DNA of 64,000 nt from Dipteris shenzhenensis (GCA_047967505.1 CM106539.1); one strand, 5' to 3'; shown: positions 1-12,623, counted from the first letter of the stretch. The notes: generated by a model not told the origin, from the letters alone. Translations and numbers: made by a program.

Positions 1-310
1 TAATGATGTAGCTTATAGACTCTAGCTACCTGAAAATTGGACCATACACTGCCTTTCATGTGAGTTTATTGAAGCCTTTCCATGGCGATGTGCCTGCTGA
101 CCTGCTTCATGAGGATCAGCATGAGTTTGAAGAGTTGGATGAAATCCTGAACAGATTTTGGCAGATATGGAAAGAAAGGTAAGAGATAGAGTTTCTCCTC
201 GCTACTTGGTGAAGTTCATGAACTATCCTGCACTGGATGCGAAGTGGGTAGATGAGGGTGATCTGGTAGAGTCACCTCAGATTTTGCAACTCTACTTGGA
301 CGCATTTTAG
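1..310 (+). pseudogene. Ty3/gypsy pol 3' end with chromodomain-like tail
   Basis: Translation of the first 150 bases gives a segment resembling the end of gypsy integrase (AFHVSLLKPFHGD). After a frame change near 150-165 it continues as ILADMERKVRDRVSPRYLVK and FMNYPALDAKWVDEGDL, the hydrophobic/aromatic pattern of a chromodomain (YLVKW..YP...TWE). It ends at TAG 308-310. In living chromodomain-bearing gypsy elements this tail directs integration by binding chromatin. Only the 3' end lies in the window, and the frameshift and an early TAG show it is dead. The family call follows from the order integrase tail, chromodomain, purine tract, LTR. Confidence 0.7.
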
Positions 311-694
311 CTTGAGCCCATTGCAGTGCAGGCTCCAATAGGTTCAGCAAAGCAGAGATCTGGAGCATTGCTTGGTGCTTGAGAGGAGGGTAGCACCTCC
401 CCTTCCTTGATACAGATTGCTCACATATCTGGGCGACACCGATTGTCTCACCCGAGATGCTGCTTGCTGACAATATTTCTGCCATGAGGTCTCCATGATG
501 GGTGTTCGCCACACTTGACACAGAGGATGCGTTGATGGATGGACTCTCGAGCTCTCCTAGTTTATATTATCATTGCAAGTTGTATCTTACAGATGATGTA
601 TATTTTGGTATAGGCTATTTTTGCCTATTTTGTTTATTTTTCCTTTAAGTTGTCAGAAACAACTTAGGTAGTTTGTTGTTTCAAGAGGAGGGTA
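311..694 (+). other. gypsy 3' untranslated region and polypurine tract
   Basis: No conserved coding sequence follows the pol stop. At 681-693 a purine run (aagaggagggt) sits immediately before a TG dinucleotide, the usual position of the plus-strand priming tract just inside a 3' LTR. Confidence 0.45.
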
Positions 695-1240
695 TGTCAT
701 GGGGACGTGAAAAGTGATGTAAAGTTTGATGTAACTCAATCTGAAGTTAACCGTGGTTAAGTCTAGTAATAGTTTAGCCGTGAGGGACTGGCTAGAAGAG
801 AAGTCCCTAGGGGCAATTTCTAAGTGCACCCACTAGATCTTAGGGGCAAGGAATAGGCATTAAAGAGGGGTTATAAAGTTGGGCCCAAGGACAACCAAAG
901 TTGTCCTCGGCATGGTGGTTAGGACTTAATGAAGGGCCAAGTGGCATGCATGCAAATGCATGTGCTCCCCTCAACCTATATCTTTCTCCACAGGATCAAA
1001 TTTCATTGTTGTGGAACTTAGCAATGACTTGACCTTATGGCTTAAGGTTTCTCTGAGTTACATATATGTGTCTTAAACAATCTAGATAGAAGGTTTTATT
1101 GTGTATCCTTATTCCATTTAATAGAAGCAAGTACTCCCAAAAGAGAAAAGTGTAGTGATAATTGAGGTGGAACTTCTTGAAAATTAGTGTTTTGTATTGT
1201 ATAGAATATAGAATGAGTCTTAGTATTGTTTTCAATGTGT
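695..1240 (+). mobile_element. probable gypsy 3' LTR, right edge uncertain
   Basis: The sequence begins TGTCATGGGGACG directly after the polypurine tract, as an LTR should. I could not find a second copy in the window or a matching target duplication, so the right boundary near 1240 is only a guess based on where the sequence character changes. Confidence 0.35.
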
Positions 1241-2639
1241 CAGGATCTCGCAAGATTTTACTCCATTCGGATGGTCCCCATGTTTTCCCTCTTTATGGTA
1301 AGTTATTTGAATGTTAGAATTTTCAAAAAAATAATCAAGTGGGAGTTAGGGTTTTGAGTATGCCAGTATTTAAGGTTTGCCTTCTATGCAGAATGGTTCT
1401 CGTGTGGAGCAATTTCCAACAAGGGATAGGCAACACCTACAACAAGCATTGTGCCAAATCTTTGGGCGCTTCTTGGAGTGATTGCTGCCACTTTGTTGTG
1501 TTATTTCTTTGTTCTTCATCATGAAATCAAAAAGTTATCTAGATTATCTCAATGTATGCGGTCTTAAAATTAGGATGCCCATTTTGGGCCTCATGTATTT
1601 CTATTGAAAGGAATGCCCTTCATTAGGTGCTTAATATCTTATTGATTCAATGAACCATTTGAAGGGAAATTTATTGTTACAGTAAGGACAATTGTATCAT
1701 AGGTTAATGATTATCTAATAAAATGTTTTGAGGATTCAAATGTAGAAAATTCAAGGGCAATCTTAAACCAAAAACACCATCCCTTCCATACGATGTATCT
1801 TTTTGTCTTTTTACTCTTTCAAACATTATTGCATGATGCTTCAATTTAATGAGCTAATGCAAATGTTTGCACCTTATAAGCATTTGCTTGCAACTATGGT
1901 GGATTCTAAGCACCGCTTGGTGTTTCATATATATGCCATACTTGGAAGCTATGAATCTATGTTGTATGGAATTTATTATGCAATTGTTATCCTTATATTT
2001 GACTTTTTGTAATTTGCAAGATTTGAAATTAGTCCATGATATGATATATAATGCGCCAATATTTGCAAAGTGCAAATGTTTGCTTGTTGCTTGCAATTGC
2101 AACTATGGCCACATCTATCTTTATTATAATTAATTGTATCATACATATGAGATGACATACTACTGCTTACTTGCCAACTTTTCTATTTTGTGAAAAAATT
2201 GTCTGCTACTCTCAAACTTCGTATCACTGAATGAATCTCAATCCATATTATAAAATACTCCTATTTTACGTAATTTTTACATCTATATTTAAAAAAACAT
2301 GATGTAAATTCTTATGTATGTAAATGATGACAGCCAATGTTAGTGGAAGATTAAAGTATTTTGTTATCATTGTGAGTCATGTTTAACATTGTTGAAAGTG
2401 GAATATGTGAATGATACTGTATAGTATTGGTAGGTCACCCTATTCCAGTTTTGATTTTAGTGGAGACAAATTATATATTAAGGCATTTGTCTTTTGCACG
2501 CATAGGGTGGGTCAATTAGTTCACTTGCATGCTTACTTGCTAATCCACTATATTGGGCTCTACATTGTTAATCTAGTTTTTAATTGTGTCAACACAGGTT
2601 GGGATCAATTGTGTATTTATACACACTATTGCATCGGCT
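1241..2639. other. non-coding AT-rich stretch, nothing recognised
   Basis: Only short open frames occur (under 95 codons) on both strands with no recognisable motifs. I see no RNA gene or element boundary. Confidence 0.5.
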
Positions 2640-2840
2640 TTTATGTGTTGTTTGATGTGATGCTAATGGTTAATGAAGTTGAGTAAGAAGGTGTGAATGG
2701 TTCTAGAGTAATTGGTGAGATTAGTCGGTTCTACTTGAAATATGTGTTATTTGATGGGATGCTAATGGTTATTGAAGTTGAGTAAGAAGGTGGTGAATGG
2801 TTCTAGAGTAATTGGTGAGATTAGTTGGTTCTACTTGAAA
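2640..2840. repeat. ~99-bp tandem duplication, two copies
   Basis: A unit running from tatgtgttgtttgatgtgatg to ggttctacttgaaa is followed immediately by a near-identical second copy differing at a few positions (for example gtgatg/gggatg and gtgtgaatgg/gtggtgaatgg). Confidence 0.8.
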
Positions 2841-2857
2841 AGGATTAGGATCTGATG

Positions 2858-3335
2858 GTGCACTGAATGGGAATGGGAGTAACATGTGTAGCTTAACAAT
2901 ATTGCATTTGCCTTGTCACATATGACATGGATCACATATAGACCATTTTCTTTTGTATTATGTGAAGCACAAGGGTATGTTGCTTGGATTATTTTGGGCA
3001 CGATGGCAATTGTTTTTGTGGGAATGATTTATAGTTGATTAGCATAGGTTTCCATGGAAAGGGTTGTGATTGTTGAGTTACGGTAAGTAGTCATGGAGTG
3101 AAGTATATTGCACTGAATGGGAATGGGAGTAGCACGTGTAGTTCAAAAGTATTACATGCACCTTGTCACTTATGACATGTATCGCGTATAGACCATTTTC
3201 TTTTTGCTGCTTCGACTATTGGGGGCACAATGGCACTTGTTTATGTGGGAAATGATTCATAGTTGATTGGCATAGGTTTCCAAGGTTTGTGATTATTGAA
3301 CAATGGTAAGTAGTCATGGAGTGAAGTATATCGTG
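2858..3335. repeat. ~250-bp tandem duplication, two diverged copies
   Basis: Copy A starts at the gcactgaatgggaatgggag near 2860 and ends near ggtaagtagtcatggagtg around 3100. Copy B repeats the same landmarks from about 3110 to 3330, including gaccattttctttt and catagttgatt. Substitutions and small deletions separate the copies, so the event is not recent. Confidence 0.75.
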
Positions 3336-5950
3336 TGAAATGTGAGAGAGGTCTATAAAGGAAAAGTATCGACAATGTTAATGAGGTAATGCATCGATTC
3401 TTATGTTTTTATTTTCACTCATATTAAATGAGGACAATAGTTCATAGTTGCATCTTGTGGTGGAATTTGTCAGGTTAATCTTATTTTTCTTCTTTATGTA
3501 CCATTTTGCATTAGGCATGAGTCAGTTTATTATTGCATTCTATTACACTTGGATGGTACACTGAGCTTACTTTGTTATGCAATTGCATTGATGGAATTCG
3601 ATCCAAAGAAGTTATGTAGGAATCAACTTGTATGAATGAGACAATTAAGATGATATGAGGAGACGCAATGGCATTAGGGATTTGCAAATATGATAGGCTT
3701 GTAGAGCTCTTGGAGTTGAACATTTCTTGTGTTTACTTCATTTCTATCCAAATTCTGGAGCATATGTTACGTTAAAATTTGCGCAACATCAAAATTCTAT
3801 TATGAATCTAGATTTTTGGGATAGGATTTAGGAATGTGGCCAGAAGTACATATGTTTAGAGGTACATGAGTGAAATTTTATTGAGTTGCCACCATGAGAC
3901 CTATGATTGATGTGACAGTTTTTCTTAGGGTCACAACGAAATGAGACAATGGACAATGATTTTGGATGTCGATTGGTGGGGATTGTGTGGTTTTGGACAT
4001 GTTGGCCTCAATCCATGGTTTTTCGTGTAACCCAGTTTGAGGAGATGTTTGAAGGTCACTGAAAGGACCTAAGCTTCATGATAAACAAAGGGATTCTGTC
4101 ACGCATTGGCTTTCATTAGACACATGAGTCGGAAGGCATTCGATCCAACGATGTTGGTGTCATCATTTCGTGCATGTATGATAAGGCCCCATTGAAAGGA
4201 ATCAACAAGGATGGGGCTGAAGTGGACCTCAAAGAGAAGGTGTTACTCGTGTGGCCCAGTGGTGAGCTCTTCTATCATGTCCTTCCTTTGCATCAGCTTA
4301 GAGTGGGCTTTGTTGAATTTTCCTGAACCCATTTTACCAATTTCTGTGAATAGAGACTTGATAGCTGTACAACAAGGCGGGCTCTAAACAAAGAGGACAC
4401 AATTGTGAGCACAATGTGTTTTTGTAATATTTGAGGTGGATGCTCTTGAGTAGAGCTGAGATGAGATGCTCTATCTATATTTGAGGTGTGAAGGAGACAC
4501 ATACATTGCACACCTAGGCATACCTTGTGGATTGTTTGTGTGGATGATTGTCTGATGGAGTGCTATGTAGAGGAATATGATTCACTGGTGATGGATGGTC
4601 GTTGAGGGTTAGGCGGTGGCTAGAGGACATACGTTGTAATTTGTGAGTGGACATGGTAGTCTCTTTAAGCAATATTTTTAAATTCATTTGGTGTTGCTAA
4701 AATGTGTGGGTGTGTATATGCTAGTCTTGAGTTCAAGACCCAGAGGCATCTCAGGGCTTTATCTTCATATATGGGGCGTTGTTGGCACTTTCAATTTTAT
4801 TACAATGTAAAACAAGTTTTAATGTTCGCATACATGGGGGATGTGGGTGTTGATTCTACGTGTGTCATTATTCACAATAAAATTTTCCTTTCAATTGTGG
4901 TATGAGCAACGCATCACTGTGGGAGGATGGAATAGTACAATGAGTGCATTTGCATTTAGAACGGTAGCATATGTATTGGGAATAAATAGGATCCATTGAT
5001 AATGTGTCACTCTAGTTGGCTGAAAAACCTCGCATCATAGGAATAGTTAGTTAGTGGTTTGTTGGGTTAGGCAGACTAGATTCAATGCCATGTGGCATTT
5101 TGAAGGGTGCTTATGTGGTAGTCTGGTAGCTAATTTTGCCTTGTTGACATGTCAACACACTGACAAGAGATCCAATTCCATGAGATGGATCTAAGTTGAT
5201 GACATGGCTTGGATGGTAGGGTCTGGCTGCATTTGGGATCCCGAGTAGTGTGGAGTCTTTGGATCCATTAGTTTGAGTTAGGAGTTGGTATTCAAATAGT
5301 ACAAGTGTTAACTCTGGCATGTTGACATATCATTTTGAGTTCCACATGGATTGTATAAAAAAAACCTAGAGTGGCACAGTAGGAATTTGAATTTAGGACC
5401 TATCAACTAGTAGTTGTCCATTTTGACACTGCACCAATGCATAAACTCTAAAACATAGTGGAAGTCACATACTGATATGTCTATTTTCTAAAATATTTAA
5501 GTGTTCATAAATTTTGATGTATAATTCAAATTATTATATTGTGAAAAGAAAAATACCACTTTAGCATGCTCTTTTTGTGTATGCATTCACCTTTGTTATA
5601 GAGATGGTCATCGGAATGTTTTAGTAAAAATAGTTTTTTGATTTTGCATTTCAACTGCAAAGTAAAAGAAATGAGAGCTTTTAACGAAATGTCCACCAAC
5701 AAAGGGGAGTGTTTATTTCAAGTTTCTAGATCAACATATGAATTGAGAGAATTTTGGGGGATATTAAGTTATTATAGGATGGTAATACGTGAATTTAGGA
5801 CACTCATGCATCTCTTCTTGAGCTTCATAAATGCAACCATGTTTGCTTACAACCAAGTGTAAAAGTGAAGGGAGGATGGAGTCAACAAAAGCAGCAGGAC
5901 AAAGAGCATTGAGCTACTGAGCTGACATGGATCCAAGTGGCCAAAGAGAA
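3336..5950. other. non-coding stretch flanking the first copia element
   Basis: No open frame here has recognisable conserved motifs, and codons are broken frequently on both strands. It is probably old transposon-derived DNA, but I cannot assign a family. Confidence 0.45.
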
Positions 5951-5955
5951 AGAAA
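5951..5955. other. target site duplication, left (AGAAA)
   Basis: The five bases AGAAA directly before the left LTR are repeated directly after the right LTR at 11849-11853, the expected 5-bp footprint of copia integration. Confidence 0.9.
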
Positions 5956-6126
5956 TGTGGGGGTTAAAGGTCACTGTGCCTTTACCCCAGTTATGTACAA
6001 TACTCAAACATATATATAAATGAATGAAAAAGAAGATTAGGGTGGTTCTGCACCCACCAAAACTTGTGTGGCTCTCTGTCTCTCTCTCTCCTTCTTCCGT
6101 TCTTGCTTCCGTTGAGAGCACTCTCA
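5956..6126 (+). repeat. copia element 1, left LTR (171 bp)
   Basis: It begins TGTGGGGGTTAAAGG and ends CACTCTCA. It matches 11678-11848 except at three positions in the CT-rich tail. It is very short for a plant copia LTR. Confidence 0.93.
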
Positions 6127-6128
6127 AC

Positions 6129-6140
6129 TGGTATCAGAGC
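6129..6140 (+). promoter_or_regulatory. primer binding site, initiator tRNA-Met type
   Basis: TGGTATCAGAGC lies two bases after the left LTR. This is the standard copia site complementary to the 3' end of initiator tRNA-Met, where minus-strand DNA synthesis is primed. Confidence 0.9.
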
Positions 6141-7555
6141 CCGGGTGATCTAGCTAAGCGTGGGTGAATGCTTGAAGCTCAGCAGCTCTGTGGGAGGAAG
6201 GAGAAGCTCTGTGGGAAGCTTTGTGGGTGACTTTACTTGCATCCGAGTGTGCAGCGACCTTGGAGGAACCTTTGGAAAAGTCACTTTGGCTTTACGAAGT
6301 GGTTTTGAGAGCCTGTTAAGTGGTTTGAAAGAAAAAGTCGTTTTTTGAGCTTTTCCCTGTTCCGTTCGATGACAGAGACTCCGTATTGACTTGTAGAGGC
6401 AACTATTGCTTGCTTTTGGTATCCACATTACTTCAGGAGCTTGGAAACACCTTCATTCTTGAATCTGGGATCATTTCATTAGATTTCTGACTCACTGTGT
6501 CAGTTTCTGCGTTTTTTGCCTGGGTGTTGGAACTCAAGTTTGGAGCAACCATTTGCAGATCTGTCAGTTCCAGTGGACTCAGGAGGTCCTAAAACTGCTA
6601 TGTTGCTCATCATTCGCACTCCGGTGGAGTTTACAAACAGCTATGTTTCCAAAAACGTTTTTCAGTCCGTGTGTTGGACCCAGTGATTGAGACCACGGTT
6701 TCCAAAACCGTCTATCCCATTGCGTTTCGGACGCCCAAAAACCCCTACTTGTCAGTTCTTGCGCGATTCGATGGAGGATTTTCAGAGTTATAGATCTCTG
6801 TGTATTCGATTTCGTCTCTCTGTTATGCATTTTTCATTCTAAGGTTTTGAAACCTTAGATTTATGCCACATGGCAGTGGATAAGTATTGACTCCCATTTC
6901 TCACTCATCGGTTGGGATTTTGGAGTTCTGGCAGAAGAGAGATATTTGCAGATTTTCTTGTTGAGTCCGATTATGCGATGGCGCCCATGTTTTGAGGCAT
7001 CTCAGGTTCTATTTTCAGTAGCGCTCATTACCGTGGGACTATGATTTCTTGAGCATACCTTATGCAGATCACTCTGGTTGCATGTGCGCTCATTCGTGGT
7101 ATGCATTCGGTTGCAATGGATGATTTATAGGCCATTTGGATGCATTGCGGTCCTTCTTGGATGCGCTGATAGGCCCAAATTGCCTTGTGGGATGCTATTT
7201 TTTATGGATGCTTTGCACATGGATGCTATTTTAAGTTGAGGGACAGCTTTGACACATTGTTGGTGATGCACTGATAGTGCTATGCTCTCTTGGATGAGAT
7301 ATAATTGATGCATATGTCAGTGGACGGTGTTTATGCTTGAGTCATTTGGCACTTATTAGCATTTTCTTTTGGGCCAGATTTGCTCATATGGATGCATAGT
7401 ATATGCACGTGAGTCAGATGCATCTTTTGATGCTTTGAGCTTTGATGTTTGGTGATATTTCACTTTATTGTGGCATACACATTTGGGTGCACCTGGTATT
7501 TGGTGTGATTCTCTCTTGCAGGGACTAGCATTTGGGATTTTGTTTCATTTGCATC
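6141..7555 (+). other. copia element 1 long untranslated leader
   Basis: About 1.4 kb separates the primer site from the first gag ATG. It has many short broken frames and T/G-rich stretches with recurring gatgc/ttgcat words, but no conserved protein. A packaging or translation-control role is possible but not shown. Confidence 0.6.
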
Positions 7556-8340
7556 ATGGCATCCTCTTCCATGTCTGAAAAGGAGTTTTTCAGCATTAAA
7601 AAGTTTGATGGGACATACTTTTCTTTGTGGAAAGAACAAATAAGGGATGTGCTTATTCAAAAGAAGCAGATTAAACCCTTGGCAGGGATTGAAGCTAAGC
7701 CTGCAAATATGTCTGAGGATGATTGGAATGAGTTGGATGCATTAGCAAAGTCTACTATTAGACTTTATCTTGCAGAGTCAGTTTATTTCACAGTAGTAAA
7801 TGAGCAGACTACGGAAGATTTGTGGAAGAAACTGTGTGCCACTTATGAGAAGGAAACTGCCTCTAATAAAGTTTACCTCATGAAGAGGTTGTTTGAGCTG
7901 CAGATGAAGGAAGGGGTCTCCATTGCTTCTCATTTGAATGAATTCAATATTATTTTCAGCCAACTTCAGGCTCAGAAAATGAATTTTGATGCGGAGACTA
8001 AGGCAATATTTCTCTTATGTTCATTGCCATCCTCATGGGATACCTTCCGTATAGCTATCAATAACTCTGCACCTGGTGGAGTACTGAAATTTGATGATGT
8101 TGTGGGAGCTTGTTGGCCGAGGATATTAGACGGAAGTCTATGGATGGCAACAAGCAGGATGCAGCCTTAAATGTGCAAAGGGGCAGATCATAGTTCAAGG
8201 GGAAGTCCCAAGAAAGAGGGAAGTCTCGTAGCAAATCCAGGGCACGGAACATTGAGTGTTACCACTGTGGCAAGAAGGGCCATATGAAAAAGGATTGCTA
8301 CAAGCTAAAAAGAGAGCAAAAGGATAAGAAAAAGAATGCA
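7556..8340 (+). pseudogene. copia element 1 gag, frameshifted
   Basis: The frame starts MASSSMSEKEFFSIKKFDG and carries the UBN2-type Gag domain (YFSLWKEQIRDVL, LWKKLCATYE, LKRLFELQM-like). I prefer the ATG at 7556 over one eight codons earlier because copia Gag proteins usually start with MA/MS. A one-base frame change near 8110 breaks it. The continuation in the other frame runs through TAG 8191-8193 into a basic RGKS/KSRS stretch and the nucleic-acid-binding zinc knuckle CYHCGKKGHMKKDC at 8257-8298 (C-x2-C-x4-H-x4-C). Gag would form the particle shell and bind element RNA. Confidence 0.88.
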
Positions 8341-9844
8341 AATTGGGGTGCAAATAAGAAGGAAGAGAGTCCAAGGGAGGACAAAGGAAAAGTGAAGATC
8401 GAGGAGATCAATGCAGTCACACATGATAGTGACAATGATGTTCTCTTCATGTCTACTTTATCTGCAGAGTTGCTTACCACTTCAGATGATGCATATTCCC
8501 AGGATTGGATTTTGGATTCTGGTGCTTCATTCCATGTTACTCCCCATAGGGAATGGTTCTCCACTCATGATAGTGGAAAGACAGGTTGTGTGCATCTTGG
8601 AAATGACTATGCATGTGACATAGTGGGAGCAGGTGACATAAAGTTTTCTTTTGCAAATGGGTCTGCATTTGTTTTGAAACATGTGAGACATGTGCCTAAG
8701 CTGACCAAGAGTCTTATTTCAGTGGGTCAGCTAGATGATGCTGGTTTTCACACCACTTTTGTCTTTCAAAGTTGGAAAATTCAGAAGGGCTCTATGCTTT
8801 TGGCCAGGGGTGCCAAGTGTGGGACTTTGTATCCCTTACATGTATCAGGGGTATTTGATCATGTTGTTGCAATAACCGAGCAGCCAAGCACTTCTTTGTG
8901 GCATTGCAGGTTGGGGCACATGAGCCAGAATGGAATGAAACTCTTATGCCGTTTGGGTTATGTACCACATTTGAGTTTCTCTGATTTTGAATTTTGTGAG
9001 CACTGTCTCTATGGGAAGCAGACTAAATCAGCCCATAAAATAAGGGGAAAGAAAGAGTTTGAAATGCTTGATTTGGTGCATTCAGACGTATGTGGTCCCA
9101 TGCCTACACGGTCATTAGGCGGGGCTGAATACTATGTGACATTCATTGATGATGCAACTAGGAAAGTGTGGGCTTATGCTATAGCTCGGAAGAGTGATGT
9201 GTTCCACGTATTTCAGAAATGGCTGGCCTTGGTTGAGAATCAGTCAGGTAGAACGCTTAAATGCCTACGGACTGACAATGGTGGAGAGTATCTCTCTCAT
9301 GACTTTCAGCATTTCTATGATACTCGTGGGATTAAGAGGGAGCTTACATCCCCTCTTACTCCAGAGCAAAATCCAGTTGCAGAAAAGATGAACTGTACCA
9401 TTCAAGAAAGGTTGCAATGCATGCTTTCCAATGCAAGTCTTTCTGGTGGTTTTTGGGCTGAGGCAATGAAGACTGCAGTGCATGTGATCAATAGATCACC
9501 TAGTAAGAGTTTGGATGGTGGTATTCCTGAAGAGGCATGGAGTGGAAAGAAGCCCTCTTACTCTCATTTGCGTATATTTGGGTGTGAGGCATATGCACAT
9601 GTGCCAAAAGAGCTTCGAAAGAAGCTAGATCCTAAGTCTAGGAAATGCATCTTTCTAGGTTATGGTGAAAGTGGAGAGATGGGCTATCGTCTCTGGGATT
9701 CCAGAAGCAAAGAAGATCATACGCAGCCATGATGTGGTCTTCAATGAGAAGAAGATGCATAAGGCACCATTGAGGGATGTGGAAATGAGGAGAATCACTT
9801 TCCAGGATGTGAATCCACGATGTGAATCCACTTGCATATGTTGA
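8341..9844 (+). pseudogene. copia element 1 pol: protease and integrase
   Basis: The frame continues from gag. Near 8505 the aspartic protease active site DWILDSGASFH is clear. From about 8900 the integrase zinc-binding region (H..H..C..C; LWHCRLGH, FCEHCLYGK) is followed by the catalytic core with Asp in HSDVCGP, Asp in RTDNGGEY and Glu in the TPEQNPVAEK block (usual form TPQQNGVAER, so flanking residues are altered). After FLGYGESGEMGYRLWD a single-base change near 9690 moves the frame, and a second change near 9830 moves it again. The integrase would join element DNA to the host chromosome. Confidence 0.9.
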
Positions 9845-11624
9845 TAAACAGCAAGCTGTCCATGCACCAAATGTGCAAGAAATGGTACCACCAAGTACTC
9901 CCACCACAGGTATGCAATCAAGGGTAGATGATGGATCATCTATTGGTGGAAATGATGAGCCAAATGTGGCTGATATGCAGGTGGGACAGCAAGCTGAAAT
10001 GCCCTTGAGAAGATCATCTAGAGTGTCTAGACCGCCTGATAGGTTTGTTCCAGGGGTAGACTATGTGATGCTTACTGATTGCGGGGAGCCTTCTTGCTAT
10101 AGAGAGGCTATGATGCGTGAGGATCAACGCAAGTGAGAGTATGCTATGCAATCAGAGATGAGTTCACTTATGAAGAATAAGACTTGGGACTTGGTTTCTT
10201 TGCCACATGGAAAGAAAGCATTGCCATGTAAATGGGTCTACAAAATGAAGGTCACAGGTGATGATGTGCCTAGGTACAAGGCCCGTTTGGTTGCTAAAGT
10301 GTTCAAGCAAGAGAAGGGTGTGGACTTTGATGAGATATTCTCTCCGGTTGTGAAGATGACCACACTTAGATGCATGCTTGGACTAGTGGCAGTAGAGGAT
10401 ATGGAGCTTATGCAAATGGATGTCAAGACAGCTTTCTTGCATGGGGATTTGCATGAGGAAATTTACATGGTGCAGCCGGAAGGCTTTGAAGAAAAAGGCA
10501 AAGAGCATTTAGTTTGCAAGCTAAAGAAGAGTCTCTATGGTCTTAAGCAAGCACCTAGAGAATGGTATCAGAAGTTTGATGCTTTCATTCGGTCCCAGGG
10601 TTTTAGAAGGAGTGAAATTGATCACTGCATCTACACTAAAAGGGCTAAGGATAGTAGCCTGATAATCTTGGCACTATATGTGGATGATATGCTATTGGCT
10701 AGCAAGAATACTTATGAGCTAGATGCATTAAAGGCCAAGTTGCATGAGGCCTTTGATATGAAGGATTTGGGACTTGCAGGTCATATTCTTGGTATGCGCA
10801 TCACGCGTGATCGAAGTAGGAAACTCCTTTGGCTTTCACAAAAAGAGTATGTTACAAAAGTATTACATTGTTTCAATATGGAGGGGGGGAAGGCAGTGAG
10901 TACTCCATTGCCTCCATATGTGAAACTGAGTCATACAGATAGTCCCAAATCAGATGAGGAGAGGGCCATGATGGCCAAGGTTCCTTATGCATCAGCAGTT
11001 GGGAGTCTTATGTATGCTATGATAGCTACTAGACCAGACATTGCATTTGCAGTAGGAGTTGTTAGCCGGTATATGGCTAATCCAGGAAAGAGGCATTGGG
11101 AGGCAGTTAAGTGCATCATGAGGTACATGAAGGGTACCAAGGAGATGTGCATTTGCTTTGGTAAAGGAGACATGCGTGTACTTGGGTACACAGATTCAGA
11201 CTATGCAGGGCATGTGGATAGTAGGAGATCCACTTCTGGTTATGTGTTCACCTTTGCAGGTGGTGTAGTGTCGTGGATGTCTCATGCACAGAAGTGCATT
11301 GCTTTGTCTACCACAGAGGCTGAGTATGTTGCAGCCACAGAGGGTTGCAAGGAGGCTATATGGCTTGATCGGCTAGTGGGAGATTTGGGGATTCATACAG
11401 GTGTACTGACATTGCATAGTGATTCCATGAGTGCTATTCAGCTAGTCTTTCATGCAAAGACAAAACACATTGAGGTCAGGTACCATTTCATCAGGGAGGT
11501 ACTTGAGGACAAGCGTATAGAGCTTGTCAAGGTTCATACAGATGATAACTCTGCAGATATGCTAACGAAGAGTCTACCTAGTCAGCGGTTTGAGTATTGT
11601 CGTGTATTGATGGGCCTTGGATAG
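9845..11624 (+). pseudogene. copia element 1 pol: reverse transcriptase and RNase H
   Basis: After a low-complexity linker with RRSSRVSRPPDRF, a TGA at 10134-10136 interrupts the start of the RT domain (a conserved Trp position in related elements). The remaining 492 codons are open and contain KARLVAK, MDVKTAFLHGDL, the catalytic YVDD at 10676-10687, then RNase H with TDSDYAGH, STTEAEYVA and the C-terminal HIEVRYHFIRE and ADMLTKSLP blocks. The stop is TAG 11622-11624. Domain order and motifs are diagnostic of Ty1/copia. Confidence 0.92.
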
Positions 11625-11664
11625 TATGCTCACTGGTTGTTCTCCCTTAAATGATCATTGTCCT

Positions 11665-11677
11665 TTAAGTGGGAGGC
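11665..11677 (+). promoter_or_regulatory. polypurine tract of copia element 1
   Basis: A purine-rich run (aagtgggaggc) ends exactly where the right LTR begins, consistent with the plus-strand primer. Confidence 0.75.
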
Positions 11678-11848
11678 TGTGGGGGTTAAAGGTCACTGTG
11701 CCTTTACCCCAGTTATGTACAATACTCAAACATATATATAAATGAATGAAAAAGAAGATTAGGGTGGTTCTGCACCCACCAAAACTTGTGTGGCTCTCTG
11801 TCTCGCTCTCTTCTTCTTCTGTTCTTGCTTCCGTTGAGAGCACTCTCA
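11678..11848 (+). repeat. copia element 1, right LTR (171 bp)
   Basis: It is the same length as the left LTR with three substitutions. It is followed by the AGAAA duplication at 11849-11853. Confidence 0.93.
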
Positions 11849-11853
11849 AGAAA

Positions 11854-12285
11854 GCCAACCACCAACACCTAGACCCATTAAGAGGCTAAGGCATAGATGT
11901 ATAAAGTGGCCGACAAAGTTGTGGGACATCAGTCAAAGAGAAAAGCAAGAACATGGCCCCAACAATAAAGCCACCAAATAGTCTAGAAAACCAAAAATAG
12001 CCAAATAGTCGAGAAAACCAAAACCCGCTAAACAACAAAGGATTCTACAACTACTGTTGAGGCCAAAGAGAAATCAACAAAGGCGAATCAAGGAGGAGGC
12101 CAAAAGGCACAAGCCAAGCAAGAAGTAAAGTAAAAAAGGCCCTAGAGGCTAGATTTCAAGCTTGGCTCCAGCAACACAAAGAAATCTGTGAGATTGACCA
12201 AAAGAGGTTTGTTGAATAGAGGGAGTTGGATAGGGAAAGAGTGCTCTCAAATGAGGAGCTTATCAATCTAGATGAGAAATTTACA
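11854..12285. other. A-rich non-coding stretch
   Basis: This is an A/G-rich sequence with repeated caa/aac words. I see no open frame of interest and no element end. Confidence 0.45.
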
Positions 12286-12495
12286 AATCTTGGGAAATTT
12301 TGAGACTTTGTTTTCTACATGAAATGATGAGTTATAAGATTTTTAAAATTTGTACAAGCAAGAATATATGTTTGTTCCTCATGTTAGGAAATGGAAGGTT
12401 TTGTCAATGGAAGAGAGATTGTTTGAGTAACTTTATTTAACTTATTTATAGATATTTATATTCATTTCATTTATTTTATATAAATAGTACTATAA
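12286..12495 (+). repeat. dispersed repeat, copy A
   Basis: This segment matches 47933-48245 in the same orientation: shared landmarks are ggaaattttgaga, tctacatgaa, atgttcctcatgtt.ggaaatggaagg and a tail of attta/tagatatt. Both copies are associated with long dinucleotide runs. The ends are not defined, so class (SINE-like, MITE or other) is open. Confidence 0.65.
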
Positions 12496-12549
12496 ATTTT
12501 CTTCTAATTTTCAAAAGATCAATTTGATATTTGGAATTTCCTTACTTGT

Positions 12550-12583
12550 ATACACACACACACCACACGCGCGCACGCGCGTG

Positions 12584-12623
<40 letters not shown>

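Larger units (their letters stand above)
5956..11848 (+). mobile_element. complete Ty1/copia retrotransposon with mutated coding frames
   Basis: The element has two 171-bp LTRs starting TG and ending CA, a primer binding site, a long leader, gag, and pol in the copia order protease, integrase, reverse transcriptase, RNase H, and a purine tract before the right LTR. Flanking AGAAA duplications are perfect. The LTRs differ at three sites only (within the CT-rich stretch near their 3' ends), about 1.8 percent, so insertion was fairly recent. Three frame changes (near 8110, 9690 and 9830) and two in-frame stops (TAG 8191-8193, TGA 10134-10136) mean it cannot now make its own full polyprotein. Confidence 0.93.
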
